A DNA stretch of 38,788 bases from Candidatus Rokubacteria bacterium RIFCSPLOWO2_02_FULL_73_56 (GCA_001788495.1 MGCF01000034.1:1258-40045); one strand, 5' to 3'; counted from the first letter of the stretch, positions 6,773 to 14,409 are shown. Notes: a model not told the origin generated them from the letters alone. A program made the numbers and translations.

Positions 6773-7578
6773 TGTACGAAGCCTACTGGGAGCTCACCGA
6801 GGCGCCGTTCGACAACTCGCCGAACCCGAAGTTCTTCTACCTGTCGCCCGAGCACGAGGAGGCGCTCGTGCGCCTCGTCTACACCGTGCGCCACCGCAAA
6901 GGGTGCGGGATGCTGACGGGCGAGTACGGGTGCGGCAAGACGACGCTCTCGCGCGCGCTCATCCAGCGGCTCGAGGCCGAGCGCTACGAGATCGGGCTGC
7001 TCACCAACCCGAGCTGGACCGCGATCGACTTCCTGCGCGAGGTGCTCTACCAGCTCGGCCAGGAGACCGAGGAGAAGAACAAGCCCGAGCTGCTGCACCT
7101 GCTGAACGAGGTCTTCTTCCGCAACTACCAGGCGGGCCGTGACAGCGTGATCATCGTCGACGAGGCGCAGCTGATCGACGACGACGCGGTCTTCGAGGAG
7201 CTGCGCCTGCTCCTGAACTTCCAGACCGACGACCGCTTCCTCGTGACGCTCCTCCTGATCGGCTCGCCCGAGCTCGCCGTGAAGGTGCGCCGGCTCAAGC
7301 ACCTGGACCAGCGCATCACGCTCCGCTACCACCTCAACACGCTCGACTACACGCACACGGCGAACTACATCGCCCACCGGCTCAAGATGGCGGGCCAGAC
7401 GAAGCCGCTCTTCACCGAGGAGGCCGTCAAGCTGATCTTCGACTTCACGCGGGGCACGCCGCGCGAGATCAACAACCTCTGCGACGTCGCGCTGCTCGTC
7501 GGCTACTCCAAGCGCGTGCGGGAGATCGGCGAGAAGATCATCGCCGAGGTGATCAAGGACATGGTGGGGGTCTCCTGA
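6772..7578 (+). CDS. ExeA-like / PEP-CTERM-locus-type secretion ATPase
   Basis: The 268-aa AAA-type ATPase starts at ATG 6772, overlapping the previous stop (TGATG). The opening M-Y-E-A-Y-W-E-L-T-E-A-P-F and the P-N-P-K-F-F-Y-L-S motif are typical of the ExeA/MSHA-like ATPases seen in exosortase (PEP-CTERM) and exopolysaccharide loci. Walker A is G-E-Y-G-C-G-K-T-T (50-58) and Walker B is V-I-I-V-D-E (126-131), with a sensor-like S-P-E-L region and a C-terminal helical lid containing R-G-T-P-R-E-I-N-N-L. It lacks a peptidoglycan-binding extension and membrane segments, so it should be cytoplasmic. ExeA-type ATPases help place export machinery in the cell wall. Its position between wza and the wzc-like gene suggests a role in export assembly, though no exosortase is in this window. 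Confidence 0.88.
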   Translation: MYEAYWELTEAPFDNSPNPKFFYLSPEHEEALVRLVYTVRHRKGCGMLTGEYGCGKTTLSRALIQRLEAERYEIGLLTNPSWTAIDFLREVLYQLGQETEEKNKPELLHLLNEVFFRNYQAGRDSVIIVDEAQLIDDDAVFEELRLLLNFQTDDRFLVTLLLIGSPELAVKVRRLKHLDQRITLRYHLNTLDYTHTANYIAHRLKMAGQTKPLFTEEAVKLIFDFTRGTPREINNLCDVALLVGYSKRVREIGEKIIAEVIKDMVGVS

Positions 7579-8729
7579 TGGTGCGCATGAGCGACCTCGT
7601 GCGCGGCATCGTACGGGAGAAGAAGCCCGCGCCGCCCGCGCCCGAGCAGCCGGCCGCCGAGCCGGCGGCCGGCGAGGCGTCCGCCGCGGTGCCGCCGGCG
7701 CTGCCGCGCACGCGCCTCGCCGCGGGCCCGGCCCGGCGCACCGCCGCGCCGCCGCCTGCGCCGGCGGCCGAGCGCCCCGCCGAGCCCGTCGTCCCGCCCG
7801 AGGCGCCCGCCGTCGCGCCCGCGCCCGCGGAGGCTCCGGGCGAGAGCGGCGAGGCGCTCTTCGTCGAGCTCGTGCTGTTCCTCAACCGCGTGCGCGAGCT
7901 GATGCGCACGGGGGACCCGTTCCCGTGGGACGAGCTCGGGCGGCTGATGGAGCGCGTGCACGCCTCGCTCGAGCGGTCGGGCGAGCTGTTCTGGGTCGCG
8001 AACAGCCCCGTGGCGCCGGCCGGCGTGGACTACCTCGCCCTCCACCAGGCGCGCGTCGCCGTGCTGGCGATGCGCATCGGCGCCGACATCGGGTACGACC
8101 GGCCGCGCCTCGTCCGGCTCGGCATGGCGGGGATCCTGATGGACATCGGCCTCTGGCAGCTCCCCCCGGGGGTCCTCAAGCAGCTCGACGCGCTCTCGCC
8201 CGAGGAGCAGACCCAGTACCACTCGCATCCGCGCCTGTCGGCGGAGTGGATCCGGCGCTGGGCCCCGCCGGGCGAGGGCCTCGCCGAGGCCGTGCTGCAG
8301 CACCACGAGCGCGAGCAGGGGCAGGGGTTTCCGCAGGGGCTCGGCGGCGGCTCGATCAACCCCGACGCGAAGATCCTGGGGCTCGTGGACACGTACACGG
8401 GGCTCACGCTGCCGCCGGCGCCGCGGCCGCGCCTGCGCCCGCACGAGGCGATCCGGGACATCGTGCGGTCCAAGCACGAGGCCTTCGCCTCGACGCTGAT
8501 CAAGGCCCTGCTGTCGGAGATCTCGGTGTTCCCGCCCGGCACCCTCGTGCGCCTGAACACGGGCGAGGTCGGGCGCGTCACCGCCGTCAACCGCAGCCAC
8601 CCGCTGCGGCCGCGCGTCGAGATCATCGCCGACGGCAAGGGCCAGCGCCTGACGACGCCCAAGACGACGGACCTCGCGGAGGCGCCGTTCGTCTACATCA
8701 CGGGACCGGTGGCGGAGGCGACGCGGTGA
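7578..8729 (+). CDS. Degenerate HD-GYP-domain protein
   Basis: The 383-aa protein starts at ATG 7578 inside the previous stop (TGATG). Residues 1-90 are a disordered Pro/Ala/Glu linker. Residues 95-290 follow the HD-GYP phosphodiesterase pattern: an H-Q-A-R-V helix (His156), then M-D-I-G (188-191) where the family has H-D-I-G-K, then H-S-H-P (215-218), then H-H-E-R-E-Q-G-Q-G-F-P (242-252) where the family has HHERxDGxGYP, and finally L-V-D-T-Y (Asp271). The loss of the HD histidine, the GK lysine and the DG aspartate suggests lost or altered cyclic-di-GMP hydrolysis; it may only bind a nucleotide or partner. The C-terminal 90 residues form a small beta-rich domain (L-V-R-L-N-T-G-E-V-G-R-V) like that after some HD-GYP proteins. 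No membrane segments. Confidence 0.82.
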   Translation: MVRMSDLVRGIVREKKPAPPAPEQPAAEPAAGEASAAVPPALPRTRLAAGPARRTAAPPPAPAAERPAEPVVPPEAPAVAPAPAEAPGESGEALFVELVLFLNRVRELMRTGDPFPWDELGRLMERVHASLERSGELFWVANSPVAPAGVDYLALHQARVAVLAMRIGADIGYDRPRLVRLGMAGILMDIGLWQLPPGVLKQLDALSPEEQTQYHSHPRLSAEWIRRWAPPGEGLAEAVLQHHEREQGQGFPQGLGGGSINPDAKILGLVDTYTGLTLPPAPRPRLRPHEAIRDIVRSKHEAFASTLIKALLSEISVFPPGTLVRLNTGEVGRVTAVNRSHPLRPRVEIIADGKGQRLTTPKTTDLAEAPFVYITGPVAEATR

Positions 8730-9319
8730 GGGTGCTCGGGCGCCGCCCGGTCGCCGACCCGGCGGAGCTCGCGACCGTCGTCGCCGAGTGCCTGCCCCAC
8801 CTCGAGCCGGGCCTCACCCTGCTCGAGCGCGCGCCGAGCGCCGGCGAGATCCCGGTGGACCTCGCGTGCGCGGACGCCGGGCGCCGGCTCGTGCTCGTCC
8901 TCTGCGACACCGTCGCCGGGCCGGAGCTCGTCCTGCGCGCCGTCGAGGCGGCCGCGTGGTGGGGCGAGCACGCGGCCCTCCTCGCGCACGCGTTTCCCGG
9001 CGCCCGGCTCGAGGCCGTGGCGCCGCCGCGCACGCTCGTCGTCGCGTCCCGCGTGAGCGACCGCGCGCTGCGCCTCGTCCGCGCCCTGGGCCCGCTCGCG
9101 CCCGTGCCGGTCGAGTGCCGCGTGTTCACCGACCCCGAGGGCGCCGTCGTGAGCCTCGAGCGCCTCGACGTCCCGGCCTCCGCGGAGGCGCCGCGCGCGG
9201 CGCCCGCGCCCGCGGCGCCGGCGGCGGCCGAGCCGCCCCGGCGGGACCCCTCCGCCGAGCGCGCCGAGGCGCTGATCGGGCAGCTCGCGCGCCTCCGCTT
9301 CAGCGAGGTCTTCCGCTGA
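8726..9319 (+). CDS. Hypothetical protein between HD-GYP-like and kinase genes
   Basis: The 197-aa protein starts at GTG 8726, overlapping the previous TGA as GTGA; the frame is open further upstream, but only as an out-of-frame shadow of the HD-GYP-like gene. Residues 30-130 form a compact alpha/beta domain whose core (E-I-P-V-D-L-A-C-A-D, then R-R-L-V-L-V-L-C-D) resembles the strand pair of PD-(D/E)XK or NucS-like nucleases (DLxxxDxxxxxVxxExK) but lacks the Glu-x-Lys catalytic pair. A Pro/Ala-rich linker (about 140-170) leads to a short C-terminal helix (A-L-I-G-Q-L-A-R-L). No signal or membrane segment. Function unknown. Its fixed place next to the degenerate HD-GYP gene and stop-start overlaps on both sides suggest a partner role in export control. 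Confidence 0.72.
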   Translation: MRVLGRRPVADPAELATVVAECLPHLEPGLTLLERAPSAGEIPVDLACADAGRRLVLVLCDTVAGPELVLRAVEAAAWWGEHAALLAHAFPGARLEAVAPPRTLVVASRVSDRALRLVRALGPLAPVPVECRVFTDPEGAVVSLERLDVPASAEAPRAAPAPAAPAAAEPPRRDPSAERAEALIGQLARLRFSEVFR

Positions 9320-12300
9320 TGGCCCAGTACGAGATGAACCTGCGCGACTACTGGCTGATCGTGCGCCGCCGGCGCGTGATCATCGCGGTCTGCACCATCC
9401 TCGTCGCGCTGTTCAGCTTCTGGCTCGCGAAGCAGAAGATCCCGACCTTCCAGGCGACGGCCGCGGTCAAGTACGAGCAGTCCACGCAGCTCTCCGGGCT
9501 CCTCGTCGAGGTCCTGTCGTACTCGAGCGCCGACTCGATCGAGACGCAGGTGAGCCTCATCAAGAGCTACCCGATCCTCGAGGACGTGGCGAAGCGGCTC
9601 GGGCGGCTGCCGCAGACCGTGCCGGGCGAGGCGCTCCGCGAGTCGAAGAGCTACTGGGCGACGCTCGACGCGATCGCGTCGAAGGTCAAGGTCGCCCGCG
9701 TCCCCGCGACGAGCATCCTCGAGGTCACGGTCACGTCGATCAACCCGCGCGAGGCGCGCGACATCGCCAACGCGATCGTCGAGACCTACCGCGAGCACAG
9801 CCGCCGGCTGCGCAACGCCCGCGTCACCGAGGCGCGCAAGTTCATCGAGGCGCAGCTCAATGACGCCGAGGCCCGCGTCAAGCGCGCGGAGGCCGAGGTG
9901 TGGGCGTTCCGCGAGGCCAACCGGATCATCTCGCCCGGCGCGGAGTCCACGGTGCTCCTCTCGCTCGTCACGCAGGTGCGCGGCGACATCGAGAAGGTCC
10001 GCCAGCAGCGGACCGAGCTCGAGGTGGCCCAGCAGCGCCTGGCCCGCCCGAGCCCGGCGGGCGCGCGCGAGCGCATCTTCATCGACTCGACGAACCCGAC
10101 GCTGCTGCGCCTCCAGACCGTCTACGCCGAGCTGCTGCTGGAGCGGAACAACCTGGCGCTCGAGGTGACCGACCGCCACCCGCGGCTCCGCGCGCTCGAC
10201 GACCGCATGCGCGAGATCTGGGCGGAGATCCGCCGCGAGGTGGGCGCCCAGATCGCCATGCTGCGCGCGCGCGAGGAGATCCTGACCCGCCAGATGGGCG
10301 ACCTGCTGCAGAAGAACCGCGAGGTGCCGGCGATCGAGCTCTCGCTGCAGCGGCTCCAGCGGGAGGCCAGGAGCAACGACGACCTGCTGACCCTGCTCCG
10401 GACGCGCCACCAGGAGGCGCTGATCAAGGAGGCCGAGAAGATCGACGAGGTCAGCATCGTGCGCCCCGCCACCGAGCCCGACGCCCCCCTCGGCGGCGAG
10501 ACGCTCAACACCGTGCTCGTGGGCGCGCTGCTCGGCCTGACGCTCGGCCTCGTGCTGGCGTTCGTGCAGGAGACGCTCGACACCTCGATCGGCACGATCG
10601 AGGACGTGGAGGCCTACCTCGAGGTGCCGGTCCTCGGCGTCGTCCCGCACATCGACGCGCGCGAGACCGTGCAGCGCATCCTGGAGCGCCGCCCGGCGCT
10701 CGCGCAGATGGACCCGGAGGCGCTGCTCAGCCACGCGCTGCTGATCACGCACTTCGACCCGAAGTCGCCGGTCGCCGAGGCGTACCGCACCCTGCGGACC
10801 AACGTCCAGTTCGCCCGCATGGAGCGGTCGGGCAAGGTGCTCGTCGTGACGAGCCCGACGCTCCAGGAGGGCAAGACCACGACGATCGTGAACCTCGCGC
10901 TGACGATGGCGCAGAGCGGCCAGCGCACGCTCCTCGTCGGCGCGAACCTGCGCCGGCCGAGCATCCACCGCTTCTTCGGCATCGAGCGCGAGCCCGGGCT
11001 CGCCGACATCCTCGTGGGCTCGGTGGCCTGGCGCGACTGCATCCGCACCGTCGCCGACATCCTGATGGGCCGCTTCGAGATGGAAGACATCATGGCGGCG
11101 CCCGGCCTCGACAACCTGCACATCATCGAGGCGGGGCCGATCCCGGCCAACCCGTCGGAGCTGCTCTCGACCCCGGCGATGGCCGCGTTCCTGCGCGACG
11201 TGCGCGACGCGTACGACGTGGTGCTCATCGACACGCCGCCGATCCTGCCGGTGACCGACTCGGCGATCGTCGCCTCGCAGGCGGACGGCGTGATCCTGGT
11301 CTACCAGGCGGGCAAGGTCGGCCGCCTCGTGCTCAAGCGGGCCAAGATCCACGTCGAGAACGTCGGGGGCAAGGTCTGGGGCGTGGTGCTCAACGACGTC
11401 AAGACCGAGATCGCCGGCTACGCCTACACGCACTACTACACCCACTACTACGGCGAGGAGACGGTCGTCGACACCCACAAGGAGCGCCTGCAGCGCGCCT
11501 GGGGCGGCTTCCGCGGGCTGTTCCGGCGCGGCGCGCGGGCCGCGGCCCGGCCCGAGGGCGCGGGGGCGCCGGGCGCGGCGGCCGCCGGCGTCGGCCCCGG
11601 CGACGCCGGGGCGCGCGGCGCGCCGCCGCGGTCGACGAAGTACCGCAACGTGTGGCTCGGCATCCTCGTGCTCCTCGTCCTGCTCGCCGCGCTCGTCGGG
11701 GCGGCCGGCTGGCGCCTGGGCTGGTTCGACGTGCCGCTCTCGCCCCGGGACCTCCTGCGGCTCCGCCTCGGGGCGCTCGCGCCCCCCGCGCTCCAGACGG
11801 TCGTGCCGCCGGCGCCGGCCAGGCCGCCCGCGCTGCTGCCGCCCTCCGCGCCGGCGCCGCCGCGCGCCGCCGCGCCCTCGACCTCTGCGCCCGCGAAGCC
11901 TGCCGCGCCGCCGCGCGCCGCCGCGCCCCCCAAGCCTCCCGCGCCCGCGGCGGCCGTCGCGCCCGGCGCGCCGCCGACGCGCTTCGCGCTCGAGCTCGGG
12001 CCGTACGTCACCGCGGCGGAGGCGGACCGCGTGGAGCGGCAGCTCAGCCAGGCGGGCTACCAGACCGCGCGCTTCAGGCAGCAGACGGGCGCCGCGGTCT
12101 ACGCGGTCCTCATCGAGCGCGTCCCCACGGCCCGCGAGGCCCAGACGCTCGTCGGCACGCTCCGCGAGAAGGGGTTCGGCGACGCGCGCGTGCGCGGCGA
12201 GGGCCCGCCGCTCAGCGTGCAGGTCGGCGCGCCGCTGCCGCTGCGCGGCGCGGTCCAGGTCGCGGAGCGGCTCCGCGCCGAGGGTCACCAGGTCCGGGTG

Positions 12301-12432
12301 GCCGTGCAGCCGGGCGCGGCGACGATGTACGTGGTCCGCCACGGCAACTTCACCACGGCCGAGGCGGCGGAGGTGAAGGCGCGGGAGCTGGTCCGCCTGG
12401 GCCTCGCGAGCCAGGTCGTCCGCGCCCGCTGA
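9319..12432 (+). CDS. Wzz/BY-kinase co-polymerase with C-terminal membrane helix and tandem SPOR repeats
   Basis: This 1037-aa protein starts at ATG 9319 (TGATG with the previous stop). Order: Wzz N-terminal domain with TM1 (about 19-39), long coiled coil (160-390), TM2 (about 399-417), then a tyrosine-autokinase ATPase domain. Walker A is T-L-Q-E-G-K-T-T-T (Lys519) and Walker B V-V-L-I-D-T-P-P (Asp638). Walker A' reads L-L-V-G-A-N-L-R-R-P (538-547), where the family has D-x-D. A tyrosine cluster follows (Tyr701-Tyr711, six Tyr). Unusually the chain continues through a basic linker, a third membrane helix (778-799), a Pro/Ala linker (800-886) and two SPOR-like repeats (about 889-960 and 965-1037, F-A-L-E-L-G-P-Y and L-S-V-Q-V-G). 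Such proteins set polymer length and gate Wza. No Wzb-type phosphatase gene is visible nearby. Confidence 0.9.
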   Translation: MAQYEMNLRDYWLIVRRRRVIIAVCTILVALFSFWLAKQKIPTFQATAAVKYEQSTQLSGLLVEVLSYSSADSIETQVSLIKSYPILEDVAKRLGRLPQTVPGEALRESKSYWATLDAIASKVKVARVPATSILEVTVTSINPREARDIANAIVETYREHSRRLRNARVTEARKFIEAQLNDAEARVKRAEAEVWAFREANRIISPGAESTVLLSLVTQVRGDIEKVRQQRTELEVAQQRLARPSPAGARERIFIDSTNPTLLRLQTVYAELLLERNNLALEVTDRHPRLRALDDRMREIWAEIRREVGAQIAMLRAREEILTRQMGDLLQKNREVPAIELSLQRLQREARSNDDLLTLLRTRHQEALIKEAEKIDEVSIVRPATEPDAPLGGETLNTVLVGALLGLTLGLVLAFVQETLDTSIGTIEDVEAYLEVPVLGVVPHIDARETVQRILERRPALAQMDPEALLSHALLITHFDPKSPVAEAYRTLRTNVQFARMERSGKVLVVTSPTLQEGKTTTIVNLALTMAQSGQRTLLVGANLRRPSIHRFFGIEREPGLADILVGSVAWRDCIRTVADILMGRFEMEDIMAAPGLDNLHIIEAGPIPANPSELLSTPAMAAFLRDVRDAYDVVLIDTPPILPVTDSAIVASQADGVILVYQAGKVGRLVLKRAKIHVENVGGKVWGVVLNDVKTEIAGYAYTHYYTHYYGEETVVDTHKERLQRAWGGFRGLFRRGARAAARPEGAGAPGAAAAGVGPGDAGARGAPPRSTKYRNVWLGILVLLVLLAALVGAAGWRLGWFDVPLSPRDLLRLRLGALAPPALQTVVPPAPARPPALLPPSAPAPPRAAAPSTSAPAKPAAPPRAAAPPKPPAPAAAVAPGAPPTRFALELGPYVTAAEADRVERQLSQAGYQTARFRQQTGAAVYAVLIERVPTAREAQTLVGTLREKGFGDARVRGEGPPLSVQVGAPLPLRGAVQVAERLRAEGHQVRVAVQPGAATMYVVRHGNFTTAEAAEVKARELVRLGLASQVVRAR
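11428..11451 (+). repeat. Tandem 12-bp repeat encoding Thr-His-Tyr-Tyr twice
   Basis: Two copies of a 12-bp unit (ACG/ACC, CAC, TAC, TAC) encode THYYTHYY in the kinase tyrosine cluster, residues 704-711. The copies differ at one base. It is part of the predicted autophosphorylation site rather than a mobile repeat. Confidence 0.75.
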
Positions 12433-12434
12433 CG

Positions 12435-13019
12435 ATGCCCCGGCGAGCGCGAGGCGGGAGGCGGGCCCCGAGCGCCGCGGCGCGGGCCCGGCAGGTGCGG
12501 TGCCTCATCATGGACGTGGACGGCGTGCTCACCGACGGCCGCATGGTGCTCTCCGAGCGGGGCGACGAGCTGAAGCGCTTCAACACGCGCGACGGCGTGG
12601 CCGTCGCGCTCGCCCGGCGCGCCGGGTTCCGCACCGCGATCGTCACCGGCGAGACGACCACGATCGCGAAGGCGCGCGGCGAGAAGCTCGGCGTCGACAA
12701 GGTCGTGCTGGGCGCCCGGCGCAAGGGCGACGCGGTCGACGCGCTGCTCGCGGAGTTCGGGCTCGGCCCCGAGGCGGCGGTGTTCGTCGGCGACGACCTG
12801 CTGGACATCCCCGGCCTCGAGCGCGTCGGCCTCGCGGTCGCGGTCGCCGACGCGGCGCCCGAGGTGAAGTCGGTCGCGCACATGGTCACGCGGGCCCCCG
12901 GCGGCGGGGGGGCGATCCGCGAGGTCGTCGAGTTCGTGCTCCGCGCCCAGGGCGCGTGGCGGGCGACCGTGAGCGGCTACGTCCGCGAGCACGGAGGGCT
13001 CCCGGCGCGCTGGCGCTAG
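12435..13019 (+). CDS. kdsC: KdsC-type HAD phosphatase
   Basis: The 194-aa protein starts at ATG 12435, two bases after the kinase stop. A basic Ala/Arg tail of about 20 residues precedes the HAD core: motif I D-V-D-G-V-L-T-D-G (27-35, nucleophile Asp27), then F-N-T-R-D-G (49-54), a Thr in A-I-V-T-G-E as motif II, and motif IV G-D-D-L-L-D (119-124). The DGVLTDG and F-x-x-R-D-G patterns are typical of 3-deoxy-D-manno-octulosonate-8-phosphate phosphatase (KdsC), a cytoplasmic step in CMP-Kdo synthesis. No other Kdo gene is seen here, so it could instead act on another phosphosugar in this locus. It has a slightly longer C-terminus than the classical 188-aa KdsC. A G7 run (12905-12911) lies in frame in the coding sequence. 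Confidence 0.8.
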   Translation: MPRRARGGRRAPSAAARARQVRCLIMDVDGVLTDGRMVLSERGDELKRFNTRDGVAVALARRAGFRTAIVTGETTTIAKARGEKLGVDKVVLGARRKGDAVDALLAEFGLGPEAAVFVGDDLLDIPGLERVGLAVAVADAAPEVKSVAHMVTRAPGGGGAIREVVEFVLRAQGAWRATVSGYVREHGGLPARWR

Positions 13020-13124
13020 CGGGCGCCGGGAGACGACGCCATCCTCGACTACGGCCTGGCCCTCGTCCTCGCGCTGGCGATCTTCATCATCGTCTTCATC
13101 CGCACCGAGCTGGGCCTCTGCCTC

Positions 13125-14399
13125 GTGCTGCTCTCGATGCTGCTCTCGCCGGAGTTCGCGGTCGGCGGCGCCGCCCCGCTCGCGGAGAAGCGCCAGGTGG
13201 TGATCCGCAGCGAGGACATCCTGCTCCTCCTGATCGCGGTCAGCTGGCTCGCGAAGACCGCCGTCAACAAGGAGCTCGGCCTCGTCCTCCAGACGCCGCT
13301 CAACCGGCCGATCTTCGCCTACGCGGCGATCACGTTCCTCGCGACGCTGGTCGGCTACGCCACGGGCACCGTGCGGACGGCGGCCGGCTTCTTCTACGTG
13401 CTCAAGTACGTCGAGTACTTCGTCGTGTTCTTCATGGTCGTCAACAACGTGCGCGACCGCGAGCAGGCCTGGCGCCTGGCGCGGGTGGCCTTCGTCACCG
13501 CGATCATCGTGAGCTTCATCGGGATCGCGCAGATCCCCTCGGGCCAGCGCGTCTCCGCCCCGTTCGAGGGCGAGTCGGGGGAGCCGAACACCTTCGGCGG
13601 CTATCTCCTGCTCATGATGGCGCTCGCCGGCGGCATCGGGCTCGAGACCGCGCACCTCCGCGTGCGGGCGCTCTGCTTCGGGCTCGTCGCGCTCATGTCG
13701 GCGCCGTTCATCTTCACGCTCTCGCGCGCCTCCTACGTGGGCGCGCTCCCGCTCGTCGCCGTGCTCGCGGTCTTCTCGAGCCGGCGGCGGCTGCTCGTGC
13801 CCCTCGTGCTCGTGGCGCTCGCCGCCTCGCCGCTGCTCGTCGCGACGGCGCCTCCGGTCGTGCAGAAGCGGGTGCTCGAGACGTTCAAGCCCCAGGTGGA
13901 CCAGCCGCGGGTCCAGCTCGGCCGCGTCGGGTTCGACCCGTCCACGTCCGAGCGGCTGCTCGGGTACAAGGGCGCGATCGAGCTGTGGCTCACGCGGCCG
14001 ATCCTCGGCCGCGGCGTCACCGGCGGCTTCTTCCTCGACGCCCAGTACCCGCGGACGCTGATGGAGACGGGGATCCTGGGGCTCGGCTCGCTCTTCTGGC
14101 TCATCTGGACGCTGCTCCGGACCGGCCACTCGGCGTTCCAGTCGCTGACCCGCCCCGAGGACCGCGGGCTCGCGCTCGGCTTCCTGGCCGGCACCGCGGC
14201 GCTCCTGGGCCACGCGGTCGGGTCCAACACGTTCATCATCATCCGCGTGATGGAGCCGTTCTGGTTCTTCGCCGCCCTCGTCATCATGCTGCTCCGCCTC
14301 CAGGAGACCGGGACGAGCCCGACGGCCGGCGCCCCGACGCCGGCGGTCGGCCTGGCCCGCCGCATCGCGCCGGCGGGCAGGATGGTGAGGCTGCGCTGA
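13125..14399 (+). CDS. O-antigen ligase/polymerase-type (Wzy-like) membrane protein
   Basis: From GTG 13125, the first canonical start, the product is 424 aa with about ten hydrophobic segments and a large extracytoplasmic loop (about residues 240-330) before the last helices, as in the Wzy/WaaL O-antigen ligase superfamily. The loop includes R-V-G-F-D-P-S and G-R-G-V-T-G-G-F, consistent with the R-x(3)L / G-x-G-x-G-x type loop motifs. A plausible start is further upstream: from 13041 the frame encodes another hydrophobic helix (I-L-D-Y-G-L-A-L-V) with GGGAG 8 nt before, but the codon there is ATC. So the annotated start may be 28 residues short. It would polymerise or transfer the lipid-linked glycan at the periplasmic face. 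It shares the frame with the upstream kdsC, separated by its TAG. Confidence 0.82.
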   Translation: MLLSMLLSPEFAVGGAAPLAEKRQVVIRSEDILLLLIAVSWLAKTAVNKELGLVLQTPLNRPIFAYAAITFLATLVGYATGTVRTAAGFFYVLKYVEYFVVFFMVVNNVRDREQAWRLARVAFVTAIIVSFIGIAQIPSGQRVSAPFEGESGEPNTFGGYLLLMMALAGGIGLETAHLRVRALCFGLVALMSAPFIFTLSRASYVGALPLVAVLAVFSSRRRLLVPLVLVALAASPLLVATAPPVVQKRVLETFKPQVDQPRVQLGRVGFDPSTSERLLGYKGAIELWLTRPILGRGVTGGFFLDAQYPRTLMETGILGLGSLFWLIWTLLRTGHSAFQSLTRPEDRGLALGFLAGTAALLGHAVGSNTFIIIRVMEPFWFFAALVIMLLRLQETGTSPTAGAPTPAVGLARRIAPAGRMVRLR

Positions 14400-14409
14400 C
14401 GACGGCGCC

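Noticed and set aside
8698-12342. Very long open frame on the minus strand opposite the kinase and HD-GYP-like genes
   Set aside because: It is Arg/Ala/His/Asp-rich with no domain or motif and mirrors the GC-rich third codon positions of the real plus-strand genes, which have clear domains.
9900-12434. Alternative plus-strand frame running through the kinase gene into kdsC
   Set aside because: Upstream of 12435 the product is Arg/Pro/Ala-rich nonsense; the KdsC domain begins right after the kinase stop with its own ATG.
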